Source: Sporolactobacillus mangiferae (GTDB lineage Bacteria > Bacillota > Bacilli > Bacillales > Sporolactobacillaceae). From it: DNA of 34,002 bases. Made by a program: the position numbers and the translations under genes. A model generated the notes under the pieces. That model saw only the letters and a list, made by a program, of their open reading frames with translations. It did no database searches and had not been told where the DNA came from. The stretch spans positions 1 through 34,002 of the forward strand of contig NZ_JAMAST010000023.1 of the NCBI RefSeq assembly GCF_023336505.1, read 5' to 3'. Positions 23,958-31,340 of this stretch are shown in pieces (positions within the stretch are counted from its first letter, which is position 1; each line of letters starts with the position of its first letter).

Positions 23958-25625
23958 GTGAACTTCAAAATTGAGAATGTCAGCTATAAATACAGCGCAG
24001 ACGCGCCGCAAATCTTAGAAAATATCAATTTGGAGATTCGGCCAGCTGAAGTGACAGCGATCGTCGGTCCAAGCGGGTGCGGCAAATCAACTCTGGTCAG
24101 CATTTTAAGCGGCGTCATTCCGACTTTAATGAGTAAGGGAGAACTGTCAGGAACCGTTCAGACTGGAGAGAATGTCATGATCTCAGTTGTCAGCCAGACA
24201 CCGGAAAATCAGCTGTTTGGCTATGGTGTAGAAGACGCGCTCGCCTTCGGAGTGGAAAATCTGGGCCTCGACAGTGAGGAAATTCATGCACGCGTCGAAT
24301 CTGTCCTTGACCTGCTGAAAATTCAACACTTGAGAAAGCGTGCTGTAACGACGCTTTCCGGTGGGCAGCGCCAGGCGGTCTGCATTGCTTCCGTTCTGGC
24401 GATGCGTCCGGATCTCCTGATTATGGACGAGCCGGTAAGTTCGCTCGATCCTCAGGGCAAACGGCTGATTCAATCCGTGCTGGGCCAGTTGCGTGCATCG
24501 GGACAGACAACGGTCATTGTGGATAACAATCTGGACTGGTTTTCAGGAATCGTTGATCATGTCATCGGCATCGACAAGGGTAAAGTGGTCTTTGATGGAA
24601 GCAAAGAGGCATTTTTAACACGTTTTGATGTGCAGCAGCAGCTAGGCGTGCTGATTCCTCAGGAAGCTGAAATTTATCGGGTACTGTCAAACAGGTTTGC
24701 GGATCTGCCTCCTTTTTCAACGTTGGAAGATGCCTTCGAGGCACTTCGTGATCGCGTGGCTCCCAATATCAGTGGCTCGATTGAACCGGTGGAATCCCCT
24801 GAAGCTCCTGTACTGGAGACACGGTCACTCAGCAAAAGTTTCCAGGACGGTTTCCAGGCGCTGAAACATATCAATGCCCGGTTTTCAAAGGGGAAAGTCA
24901 TCGCGATTCTGGGACAGAACGGATCTGGAAAAACAACTCTGGTCAAACATTTAAACGGTCTGTATCGTCCTTCGGAAGGCTCGGTGACCTACAAAGGCGC
25001 ATCAACAGCCGGAAAATCAGTCGCTGAGATAAGCCGTGATATCATTCTTGTTTTTCAGCATCCGGAGCACATGCTTTTCGAGGAAAACGTGATTAAAGAA
25101 TTAACGTTCTGTGCACGTGCACAGGGTATACCGTTCAGTGAGGAAGAAGCGCTTGCAGTTTTGGAAAAGTATGATCTGCTCAAGGACAAAGAAGAGCTTC
25201 CGGTTAACTTATCGATGGGCAGAAAGCATCTGCTGACGATTCTGTCCGTTCTCTTCTCAAGCGCAAAGGTGGTCATTCTCGATGAACCGACACTTGGCAT
25301 GGACCTGCATTTGCGTGACCAGCTGGAGACCATTATCTGTGATCTGAAAAAACAGGGGAAGACGGTCATCCTGATCAGCCACGAGATTCCGCTTGTTTTC
25401 AAGATTTCCGATGAATTGATTGTTCTGGATCATGCGGAAAAACTTGCCGAGGGTACAGTTCGTCAGCTTGCCGAAAATGAGGCTCTTTTTGAGAGGGTTC
25501 ATATTGATTTGCCACCGGTCGTTCAATTGTCCAAGCAGCTGGGTTTTCAGACACCCGCATGCGATGTCGAAAGCTTTGCGAATGCGATCACCGGCAGCAG
25601 GACAGGGGGTGCGGTTCTTGAGTGA
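23958..25625 (+). CDS. ECF transporter ATPase, fused double-domain (EcfA-EcfA')
   Basis: Energising ATPase of an ECF importer with two ABC domains in one chain of 555 residues. Domain 1: Walker A GPSGCGKS (37-44), signature LSGGQRQ (133-139), Walker B IMDEP (155-159), but Asn where the switch histidine belongs (TVIVDNNLDW). Domain 2: Walker A GQNGSGKT (319-326), Walker B ILDEP (440-444), intact switch histidine (LISHEIP), but signature LSMGRKH (418-424) in place of LSGGQ. One composite ATP site would thus be normal and the other degenerate. The GTG at 23958 follows GCGAGGGA at 7 bases; an ATG at 23928 inside the previous gene is less likely. The layout resembles YkoD-type fused ATPases. It is cotranscribed with the permease. 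Confidence 0.93.
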   Translation: MNFKIENVSYKYSADAPQILENINLEIRPAEVTAIVGPSGCGKSTLVSILSGVIPTLMSKGELSGTVQTGENVMISVVSQTPENQLFGYGVEDALAFGVENLGLDSEEIHARVESVLDLLKIQHLRKRAVTTLSGGQRQAVCIASVLAMRPDLLIMDEPVSSLDPQGKRLIQSVLGQLRASGQTTVIVDNNLDWFSGIVDHVIGIDKGKVVFDGSKEAFLTRFDVQQQLGVLIPQEAEIYRVLSNRFADLPPFSTLEDAFEALRDRVAPNISGSIEPVESPEAPVLETRSLSKSFQDGFQALKHINARFSKGKVIAILGQNGSGKTTLVKHLNGLYRPSEGSVTYKGASTAGKSVAEISRDIILVFQHPEHMLFEENVIKELTFCARAQGIPFSEEEALAVLEKYDLLKDKEELPVNLSMGRKHLLTILSVLFSSAKVVILDEPTLGMDLHLRDQLETIICDLKKQGKTVILISHEIPLVFKISDELIVLDHAEKLAEGTVRQLAENEALFERVHIDLPPVVQLSKQLGFQTPACDVESFANAITGSRTGGAVLE

Positions 25626-26433
25626 CTTTCTGCAGTATGTGGAATTGGATTCGTTTCTGCATCGTCTTGATCCACGTACGAAATTCGTTTTTTTCATTAT
25701 TATGTCGATCCTGACTTCTTTTGTGAAAAGCGGTGCAGCACTCTTATTTCTTTTTCTCGTCTTCCTTTCGATCTGGCTGATCGGACGTATTGGCAAGTAC
25801 ATGCTCGTACTTGCCAATAAGGTAAAAGTGCTGCTGCTGTTTATTTTTCTGCTCTGGCTTGTGCTGGGTGCTTTTTCGGTCCACGGGGGACCGCTGATTT
25901 ACCGCACGGCCTTTACTCTGTTTGGTAATCATTATGTTTTCAGTCTTGAATGGTACGATTTTTATAAAGGTGCTGTGTACGCCTTGCGTATTTTTCTGAT
26001 GATCGCTGCATTCTACACGGTGATTCTGACGACTAATTTCAGCCAGATCATTCTCGGGCTGCAGTCATGGCGCGTACCTTATGCGGTTGCTTTCGGCGTT
26101 GGTCTCGTCTTTCAGATCATACCGATGATTGTTCAGGAATTTGCAACGATTATGGAGGCTCAGAAATCACGCGGCCTTGAAGTGGACAAATGCGGTCCGC
26201 TGGCAAAAATGAAAAACTATGTCATTGTTTCACTGCCGCTTCTGTTTCGCGTTTTGAGCAAAGGCCATGCCATTTCGCTTGCGATGCACTACTACAAACT
26301 GAATTTTAAAGTCAGGCGAACCTCCTACAAAATGATTAAGGCAACTTATTCCGATGTACTGTTTGCTTCGGCAACCCTTGTGGCAACCGTGGTAACGATC
26401 ATTTTGCAGTTAACCTATTACATTCAAATTTAA
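25618..26433 (+). CDS. ECF transporter transmembrane subunit (EcfT-like)
   Basis: Membrane scaffold of about 271 residues that links the ATPase to the substrate-binding S component. FLHRLDPRTKFVFFIIMSIL opens the protein as in EcfT/CbiQ proteins, and several hydrophobic segments follow. The first coupling motif is present as AQKSRGLE (usual AxxARGxE). The second, normally AMxARGY, reads AMHYYKLN here. The TTG at 25618 is preferred: GGGGGTG (25605-25611) is 6 bases away and the start overlaps the ATPase stop; a GTG at 25609 is possible. It is the third gene of the riboswitch operon. Confidence 0.88.
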   Translation: MSDFLQYVELDSFLHRLDPRTKFVFFIIMSILTSFVKSGAALLFLFLVFLSIWLIGRIGKYMLVLANKVKVLLLFIFLLWLVLGAFSVHGGPLIYRTAFTLFGNHYVFSLEWYDFYKGAVYALRIFLMIAAFYTVILTTNFSQIILGLQSWRVPYAVAFGVGLVFQIIPMIVQEFATIMEAQKSRGLEVDKCGPLAKMKNYVIVSLPLLFRVLSKGHAISLAMHYYKLNFKVRRTSYKMIKATYSDVLFASATLVATVVTIILQLTYYIQI

Positions 26434-26506
26434 ATTTGATATGAACTGGGTGCCTGCTTCTGCTTCTAATTTTTGAAGATTATGAAAATAAAGGAGGAAT
26501 TCAAGC

Positions 26507-27286
26507 ATGATTTCAAAATGGGAGAATCTGACGAGGGACGAAATTGCGGCGATTGATAAGGATTCAGCGATTGTTTTTTTGCCGACGGCAGCAACGGAAC
26601 AGCACGGACCGCATTTGCCAGTCGGCACAGATGCGATCATCCTGTCCGCGCTGATTGATCACTTTATCGAGACTCAGGAATTTGATAACGGTGCGCTGAT
26701 CTTTGCTCCGCTGCTGAATGTCGGCAAGAGCAACGAGCATATGGGATTTGCCGGAACCATCACTTATGGAACGCGGACTTATTATGCAGTGCTGCATGAT
26801 ATTGCCGGTGCCATTGCTAAAAGCGGATTCAGGAAACTCGTGCTGTTCAACAGTCATGGGGGCAATACGGACATGCTCAACATGATCAGCCGCGATCTGC
26901 GCATTGATTTCGGTATGGATGTTTTTGTCTTTGACTGGTGGTTCACGCCATTCTGGGACAAAGGACTTGAAGGACTGAAAGAGTCCGGAAAGTACGGGGT
27001 TTTTCATGCCTGCGAACTGGAAACCTCTTTAATGCTGCACGCGGCACCTGAGACAGTGCATATGGAACTCGCGGTTGATGAGGATCCGAACAAGGCGCTG
27101 CGCAGCAATGATTTCGTCACGCTGTTCGGTCCGTACAATGCCGGGTGGAAAACCGCCGATGTGACAAAAAGTGGCGTGATCGGCGCACCAACTTATGCAA
27201 CTGCTGAAAAAGGCAAAAGGCTGTTTGACTATGCAGTCAAAGAGCTTAAAGATATTATATCTGCTTTTGCACAAACCAATTATTAA
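26507..27286 (+). CDS. Creatininase-family amidohydrolase
   Basis: Metal-dependent amidohydrolase of 259 residues. Ligands expected for the family are visible: Glu31 and His33 in TEQHGPHLPVGTD, Asp42, the NEHMGFAGTITYG segment and LFNSHGGNTD, with HACELETSLML near residue 165. The family includes creatininase and the formamide hydrolase ArfB, which deformylates a pyrimidine intermediate made from GTP. The gene lies between the ECF permease and the S component in a guanine-switch operon, so hydrolysis of an amide or lactam in an imported purine-related compound is an attractive role. That is inference; the true substrate is unknown. It has an AAGGAGG Shine-Dalgarno. Confidence 0.88.
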   Translation: MISKWENLTRDEIAAIDKDSAIVFLPTAATEQHGPHLPVGTDAIILSALIDHFIETQEFDNGALIFAPLLNVGKSNEHMGFAGTITYGTRTYYAVLHDIAGAIAKSGFRKLVLFNSHGGNTDMLNMISRDLRIDFGMDVFVFDWWFTPFWDKGLEGLKESGKYGVFHACELETSLMLHAAPETVHMELAVDEDPNKALRSNDFVTLFGPYNAGWKTADVTKSGVIGAPTYATAEKGKRLFDYAVKELKDIISAFAQTNY

Positions 27287-27300
27287 GGAGGCCATATGAA

Positions 27301-27858
27301 GTGAAGAACTTCACCTTTGTCAACATCATTTTCTTTGTCATCTTTGGTGTATTTACCGGCGTGCTCTGGGCATACGGCAGCCCGATTCCGCTGATTCCGG
27401 GTGCCGTTCATTTCAGAACTTTTGCATTTATCATTCCTGCTATCGGCTTTTTATTCGGCCCGGTTACCGGCTTCTTCGCCGGATATATCGGCACGCTTGT
27501 CTGGTCACTGCTTGGTGGCTACTTTATCGCACCGCATACGTTGCTGGCGGACGGCATTACGGTTGCCCTCAGTGCAGCATTGCCGGCCTATGTTATGACT
27601 CGGAAAAAGTCACTTGATGAGCTGCTTCAGAACAAAACAGCATTCATCTGGCAATCCTTGTTCTGGTCGCTTCTGTTCGGTTGTCTGATGATTCTTGCGA
27701 CCAGTCTGTCGCTGTCGTTCTTCACAGGCCTTGGCTACTGGTACTGCGTCGTTTGGATTGGTATTGCGGACGTTGTTCCGATTGCATTGACGCCATTTGT
27801 CGTTGTTCTGCTTGCGCCGCGACTCAAACGGATACAGACGATGATCCCGCGTATCTGA
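27301..27858 (+). CDS. Putative ECF transporter S component (substrate-binding membrane subunit)
   Basis: Small hydrophobic protein of 185 residues with about six membrane segments (for example FVNIIFFVIFGVFTGVLWAYG and FIIPAIGFLFGPVTGFFAGYIG). Size and pattern, with the GPxxGxxAGxxG-like stretch, resemble ECF S components, which bind the substrate. It is not recognisably RibU, ThiT, BioY or YkoE. The GTG at 27301 follows AAGGAGG (27285-27291); an ATG at 27296 in another frame closes after two codons (ATGAAGTGA). It is the last gene of the riboswitch operon, where it completes an ATPase, T and S set. The substrate is predicted to be purine-related from the riboswitch and the phosphoribosyltransferase. 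Confidence 0.78.
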   Translation: MKNFTFVNIIFFVIFGVFTGVLWAYGSPIPLIPGAVHFRTFAFIIPAIGFLFGPVTGFFAGYIGTLVWSLLGGYFIAPHTLLADGITVALSAALPAYVMTRKKSLDELLQNKTAFIWQSLFWSLLFGCLMILATSLSLSFFTGLGYWYCVVWIGIADVVPIALTPFVVVLLAPRLKRIQTMIPRI

Positions 27859-27875
27859 GGATCGTGAATTCAGAA

Positions 27876-27907
27876 GTCATCTCATGTAAAGTGAGGTGGC
27901 TTTTTTT
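27876..27907 (+). terminator. Terminator of the riboswitch/ECF operon
   Basis: GTCATCTCA pairs with TGAGGTGGC (9 bp, two G-U pairs) across TGTAAAG, followed by seven T. Confidence 0.88.
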
Positions 27908-27952
27908 GTACTATAAGAAAGTATATAAATTTTAAGGAACATAGCATAAGTG

Positions 27953-28049
27953 GTCCGAAAAAACGCCGCGTCCTGCGGCTTATCGGACACTAGGCAGTCC
28001 ATGGCCGTCGTGACGGCGGCTTCGCCTTCGCCAGAAGCTTGGCGAAGCC
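27953..28049. repeat. Cluster of intergenic hairpins
   Basis: Two inverted repeats lie close together. One is GTCCGA...TCGGAC (27953-27988), enclosing GCCGC/GCGGC. The other is GGCTTCGCC (28018-28026) with GGCGAAGCC (28041-28049). Neither is followed by a convincing T run on the plus strand, so they are not ordinary terminators. They precede the third dispersed-repeat copy and may be part of it. Confidence 0.6.
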
Positions 28050-28084
28050 AAGTTTTCTAATACTAACCAGTGTCTTATCGAGAA

Positions 28085-28300
28085 TCAAAGCGGAGTGCGC
28101 TGGCGCCTGCGGAGCGTTCCTGTTGATCAGAGCCAGGGAAGACCCCGCAGGAATTTGCCTGCCTGAGGAGGCTTCCGGGTCGCCCGCGGCAAGCGAGTAA
28201 CTGAAGCGTCGATGGCCGAAAATAAATAGATCAAAGACTCTGGTAGAAAGCTGTGAAAGCGCGCGATGACCGGTAAATCGCACTCAAACGACGACAGGGT
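28085..28300. repeat. Dispersed intergenic repeat, copy 3 (fullest copy)
   Basis: Contains GACCCCGCAGGAA, GAGGAGGCTTCCGGGTCGCC, CGCCCGCGGCAAGCGAG (28181-28197), AGATCAAAGACTC (about 28228-28240) and the tail GGTAGAAAGCTGTGAAA...TGACCGGTAAATC. The first half matches copy 1 and the second half copy 2, so this copy joins both. It resembles a GC-rich repeat I recall from intergenic regions of Bacillaceae. It has no coding potential and lies in a 670-base gene-free stretch. Confidence 0.68.
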
Positions 28301-28455
28301 TGCAATCAATGACCCGGTGTTTCACCCGGTTTTTCTGATACCATAGGAAAATGACTCCCGTGGCTTATAGTTTTCGCGTTCGTTCCCAATCCCAGAGAGT
28401 TTGTCGCATATTTGATGTCATTCATTGTGATTTTTGTAAATGTGTAAGATTTCGA

Positions 28456-28504
28456 TGGACATATATATCGGAAACCGATATAATTAATGTATCGGCTAGC
28501 GATA
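28456..28504 (+). promoter_or_regulatory. Promoter and paired palindromic operators of the PadR operon
   Basis: The -35 TGGACA (28456-28461), a 17-base spacer and TATAAT (28479-28484) form a strong SigA-type promoter. A 19-base palindrome TATATCGGAAACCGATATA (28464-28482) covers the spacer and half of the -10. A second, TATCGGCTAGCGATA (28490-28504), follows at 26 bases. Both share TATCG/CGATA half-sites. They are the expected binding sites of the PadR repressor encoded next, implying autoregulation. Confidence 0.8.
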
Positions 28505-28530
28505 TATTTTTTAATAAGGAAGGGATTTAA

Positions 28531-28860
28531 TTGCCAGAAAGCAGTGAGCGGGGTGCGCTGACTGAGGCGGTCTACTATATTTTGCTCTCTCTCTATACCC
28601 CTATGCATGGGTACGGGGTAATGCAAAAAGTTAAAGAAATGAGCGGCGGCAGAGTGGCTCTTGGTGCGGGCACACTTTATGGCGCGCTTAATACGTTGCT
28701 TCAAAAGGAATGGATCAGACCGCACGCCAGCCCGTCTTCCCGTAAAAAAGAGTATGAAATTACACCGGCAGGAAAAGCGGTCATCCACAACGAATTGCTT
28801 CGGCTGAAAGAACTGCTGCGTAACGGAGAAAAAACAATTGGAGGTGACCGGAATGAATAA
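28531..28860 (+). CDS. PadR-family transcriptional regulator
   Basis: DNA-binding repressor of 109 residues. The winged helix (about 8-85) has the family landmarks LTEAVYYILLSLYTPMHGYGVMQ, LGAGTLYGALNTLLQKEWI and KEYEITPAGKAVI. The short C-terminal helix puts it in the small PadR subfamily 2. The start is TTG after AAGGAAGGG. Its stop overlaps the next gene's start by 8 bases. Two palindromes over its own promoter are the likely operators. PadR proteins of this type often sit next to DUF2812 membrane proteins, as here. Confidence 0.94.
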   Translation: MPESSERGALTEAVYYILLSLYTPMHGYGVMQKVKEMSGGRVALGAGTLYGALNTLLQKEWIRPHASPSSRKKEYEITPAGKAVIHNELLRLKELLRNGEKTIGGDRNE

Positions 28861-29410
28861 AGTTATCTACCGAATGTTTTGGGATTATGAACGGGAGGAG
28901 GAATGGCTGAATCAGATGGCGGCAAAAGGATGGGCACTTGTCCACTATTTCTGGGCACGCTATGAGTTTGAACCATGCCATCCGGACGCATATATTTACA
29001 GAATCGAACTTCTGAGTCGAAAAAGAACTGATCTTAAAAGCCGGAAATATCTGCAGTTTTTGAAGGAATCAGATATTACACCGATTGCTTTTTACATGAA
29101 CTGGGTTTATTTGCGGAAATCTGCAGGCGGTGAACCGTTTCAGCTCTATACGGATCTTGATTCAAGAATCGCTCATTATCAGCGCGTGAAAAATATGTGG
29201 CTGGGGATCATTCTGGCTGAACTGGCCGGATCCGGGATCAATTTCTCAATCGGCTTATCTGCAGTTTTTTATGAGGTCCACCTGTCCGGCTGGCTCAATA
29301 TCGCCACCGGATTTCTCCTTTTGATCGGAAGCAGTATGCTTTTTCTGTACAGTCGCCGGCTGGAGCGAAAAATAAAGCAATTGGAAGCCGAGCGTCTGAT
29401 TCGCGAATAG
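28853..29410 (+). CDS. DUF2812 domain membrane protein
   Basis: Protein of 185 residues. The N-terminal half (MNKVIYRMFWDYEREEEWLNQMAAKGWAL ... YEFEPCHPDAYIYRIELL) is a DUF2812 domain. Two membrane segments (about 122-140 and 147-165) and a charged C-terminal helix (RRLERKIKQLEAERLIRE) follow. The ATG has a full GGAGGTGA Shine-Dalgarno and lies inside the end of padR. Function unknown; by context it is the regulated partner of PadR. Confidence 0.85.
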   Translation: MNKVIYRMFWDYEREEEWLNQMAAKGWALVHYFWARYEFEPCHPDAYIYRIELLSRKRTDLKSRKYLQFLKESDITPIAFYMNWVYLRKSAGGEPFQLYTDLDSRIAHYQRVKNMWLGIILAELAGSGINFSIGLSAVFYEVHLSGWLNIATGFLLLIGSSMLFLYSRRLERKIKQLEAERLIRE

Positions 29411-29492
29411 AGAGAGCATATTGTTCAAATCTTTTGTAAGTTTCTCCTATAATTAAATGTGAAGAAAGTACTGAGAAGGGAAGTTGATCAAA

Positions 29493-29969
29493 ATGGATCC
29501 GAAAGCCAGAAAGGCCGCACTTCGCGGTATTACGTACGGATTGTATCTAGTCGGGACAAAGGATGAGGACGGTGTGAATGCTTTTGCGGGTAATTTTCTG
29601 ACGCAGACTTCTTTTGAGCCCCCACTCGTGACCCTGGCCGTTAAAGCGGGTACGCGTTCGCAGCAGCAAATTGCGTCAAGCGGTGTTTTCAGTGTCAATG
29701 TACTGGAAAGCGGACAGAAAGATATGGTCACCGCTTTTTTCCGGGCGCTCCAAGTAGAAGGGAATAAACTCGCCGGATATGAATTTGATACGGCGGAGAC
29801 CGGATGCCCAATTTTCAAAGACGCACTCAGTTTCTTTGAATGCAAAGTAGTTAATCGCCTTGAGATCGGCGATCACTATATTTATGTCGGTGAAGTGATT
29901 CATGCCGGTGTTCATCGTGAAGGCGATCCGCTGACGATGAAAGAAACCGGATTTTATTACGGAGGATGA
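29493..29969 (+). CDS. Flavin reductase-like domain protein
   Basis: FMN-binding split-barrel protein of 158 residues. The opening (ALRGITYGLYLVGTKDEDGVNAFAGNFLTQTSFEPPLVTLAVK) follows the flavin-reductase-like pattern, in which FTQTSFxPPL contacts FMN. GVFSVNVLESGQKDMVTAFF and IGDHYIYVGEVIHAG are later strands. The ATG at 29493 follows AGAAGGGA at 11 bases; the TTG at 29484 lies too close. It probably reduces free flavin or binds FMN as an electron carrier; no partner monooxygenase is adjacent. It appears monocistronic. Confidence 0.87.
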   Translation: MDPKARKAALRGITYGLYLVGTKDEDGVNAFAGNFLTQTSFEPPLVTLAVKAGTRSQQQIASSGVFSVNVLESGQKDMVTAFFRALQVEGNKLAGYEFDTAETGCPIFKDALSFFECKVVNRLEIGDHYIYVGEVIHAGVHREGDPLTMKETGFYYGG

Positions 29970-30060
29970 CGGAAACAGGTTCCGCTCGCCGCGAGACTGT
30001 GCTATAGTCCAAGTAAAGCATATGATTTGAAAAGTCAGACATCTGGGGTGAGTAACCGTA

Positions 30061-31095
30061 ATGTACAGCTTTAAGAATGATTACAGCGAGGGTGCGCATC
30101 CGCAAATCCTGAACGCGCTGATTGAGACAAACCTTGTTCAGGAGGATGGCTATGGCGAAGATCAGTATTCGCTGCAGGCAGCCAAGCTGCTGAGAGAAAA
30201 AATGAACGATGATGAGGTGGCCATTCACTTTTTAACCGGTGGCACGCAGGCGAATTTGACGGCAATCGCTGCTTTCCTGCGACCGCATGAAGCGGCTGTT
30301 GCCGCTGCCACCGGGCATATTAATGTCCACGAGACTGGTGCCATCGAAGCAACCGGTCACAAGGTGCTGGCGGTGCCTTCAGGCAAAGACGGCAAGTTGA
30401 CACCGACAGGTATTCAATCGCTGCTGGACGCTCATCCGGATGAGCACATGGTCAAGCCGAAGCTCGTATACATATCAGATACGACCGAGAACGGTGCCGT
30501 ATATACGAAAAAGGAGCTTGAAGCACTCAACGCCTTCTGTAAAAATCGGCATCTGTACCTTTATTTAGACGGTGCGCGGCTCGGTTCTGCGCTCACCTCG
30601 CCGGCGAACGATCTGCAGCTGAGTGATCTGCCGAAGCTTGTTGACGCCTTCTATGTCGGCGGCACGAAAAACGGCGCGTTGATCGGAGAAGCACTTGTAA
30701 TCTGCAACGATGCGCTGAAGGATGACTTTCGCTTTATCATGAAGCAAAGAGGCGCGATGCTGGCTAAGGGAAGGCTGACCGGAATTCAATTTCTGGTTCT
30801 GTTCCGGGACAATCTGTTCTTTGACCTTGCTGCGCATGCCAACGCAATGGCACTGAAGCTCAGCAATGCGATTCAGGAAGCAGGTTACGCTTTTCTCACC
30901 CCGCCGGTTTCCAATCAAATTTTCCCGATCCTTCCCCACTCACTATTGGATACACTGCATCAGCAGTTTCATTTCTTCGATTGGGAAAAAATTGATCATG
31001 AACATTCAGCTGCACGCCTTGTGACTTCCTGGGCAACCAAGGAAGAAGCCATTGATGCTTTTATTGCAAGCTTAAAAGAAAAAGTAACTAGATAG
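30061..31095 (+). CDS. Low-specificity L-threonine aldolase family enzyme
   Basis: PLP-dependent aldolase of 344 residues that would split L-threonine or L-allo-threonine to glycine and acetaldehyde. The cofactor lysine is Lys203 in YVGGTKNGA. Asp170 (YLDGARLGSAL) binds the pyridine nitrogen, HFLTGGTQANLTAI (57-70) holds the phosphate loop and His90 (NVHETGAIE) should stack on the ring. The family is the beta-eliminating lyase/threonine aldolase group; related tyrosine-phenol-lyase-type enzymes are longer. Upstream GGGGTGAG serves the ATG, and a terminator follows. The stereospecificity cannot be told from sequence. Confidence 0.93.
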   Translation: MYSFKNDYSEGAHPQILNALIETNLVQEDGYGEDQYSLQAAKLLREKMNDDEVAIHFLTGGTQANLTAIAAFLRPHEAAVAAATGHINVHETGAIEATGHKVLAVPSGKDGKLTPTGIQSLLDAHPDEHMVKPKLVYISDTTENGAVYTKKELEALNAFCKNRHLYLYLDGARLGSALTSPANDLQLSDLPKLVDAFYVGGTKNGALIGEALVICNDALKDDFRFIMKQRGAMLAKGRLTGIQFLVLFRDNLFFDLAAHANAMALKLSNAIQEAGYAFLTPPVSNQIFPILPHSLLDTLHQQFHFFDWEKIDHEHSAARLVTSWATKEEAIDAFIASLKEKVTR

Positions 31096-31112
31096 AAAAA
31101 CGAGCATTTTGT

Positions 31113-31141
31113 AGAGCCGGGGAATGATCTCCGGCTCTTTA
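31113..31141 (+). terminator. Terminator after the threonine aldolase gene
   Basis: AGAGCCGG and CCGGCTCT pair perfectly across a 10-base loop, but the T run is only three bases, so termination may be moderate. Confidence 0.72.
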
Positions 31142-31224
31142 ATATAAAAGCTGTGATGGGGAACTTCATTTTTTCTTTCAGACGGTTAAACGAAATCGGC
31201 AGTGGAACCGAACGTAGGGAATCA

Positions 31225-31335
31225 TAACGAACGGCTTGAATTTTGTAACGAATGAGTCCCTAATCGTAACGAACAGCTTGAAATTAGTAACGAATGTCAG
31301 GAAAATTGTAACGAAAACACGAAAAGGGGGAGATG
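31225..31335. repeat. Five TAACGAA repeats at exact 21-base spacing
   Basis: TAACGAA starts at 31225, 31246, 31267, 31288 and 31309, precisely 21 bases apart. Units 1 and 3 are alike (ACGGCTTGAAT / ACAGCTTGAAA), and units 2 and 4 both begin AATG. The array lies just before the GNAT gene, ending about 25 bases from its ATG. Since 21 is a multiple of 3 and two helical turns, the array stays open in frame on both strands as VTN-rich heptads, but no credible start or Shine-Dalgarno supports translation. Confidence 0.88.
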
Positions 31336-31340
31336 CTGAA

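Noticed and set aside
31225-31315. CRISPR array
   Set aside because: Repeat units are 7 bases at 21-base spacing with related intervening sequence; far too short for CRISPR repeats and spacers, and no cas genes are present.
31236-31340. N-terminal VTN-repeat extension of the GNAT protein
   Set aside because: It arises from the 21-base repeats, which are open in frame on both strands; no Shine-Dalgarno precedes it, while a strong one precedes the ATG at 31341.
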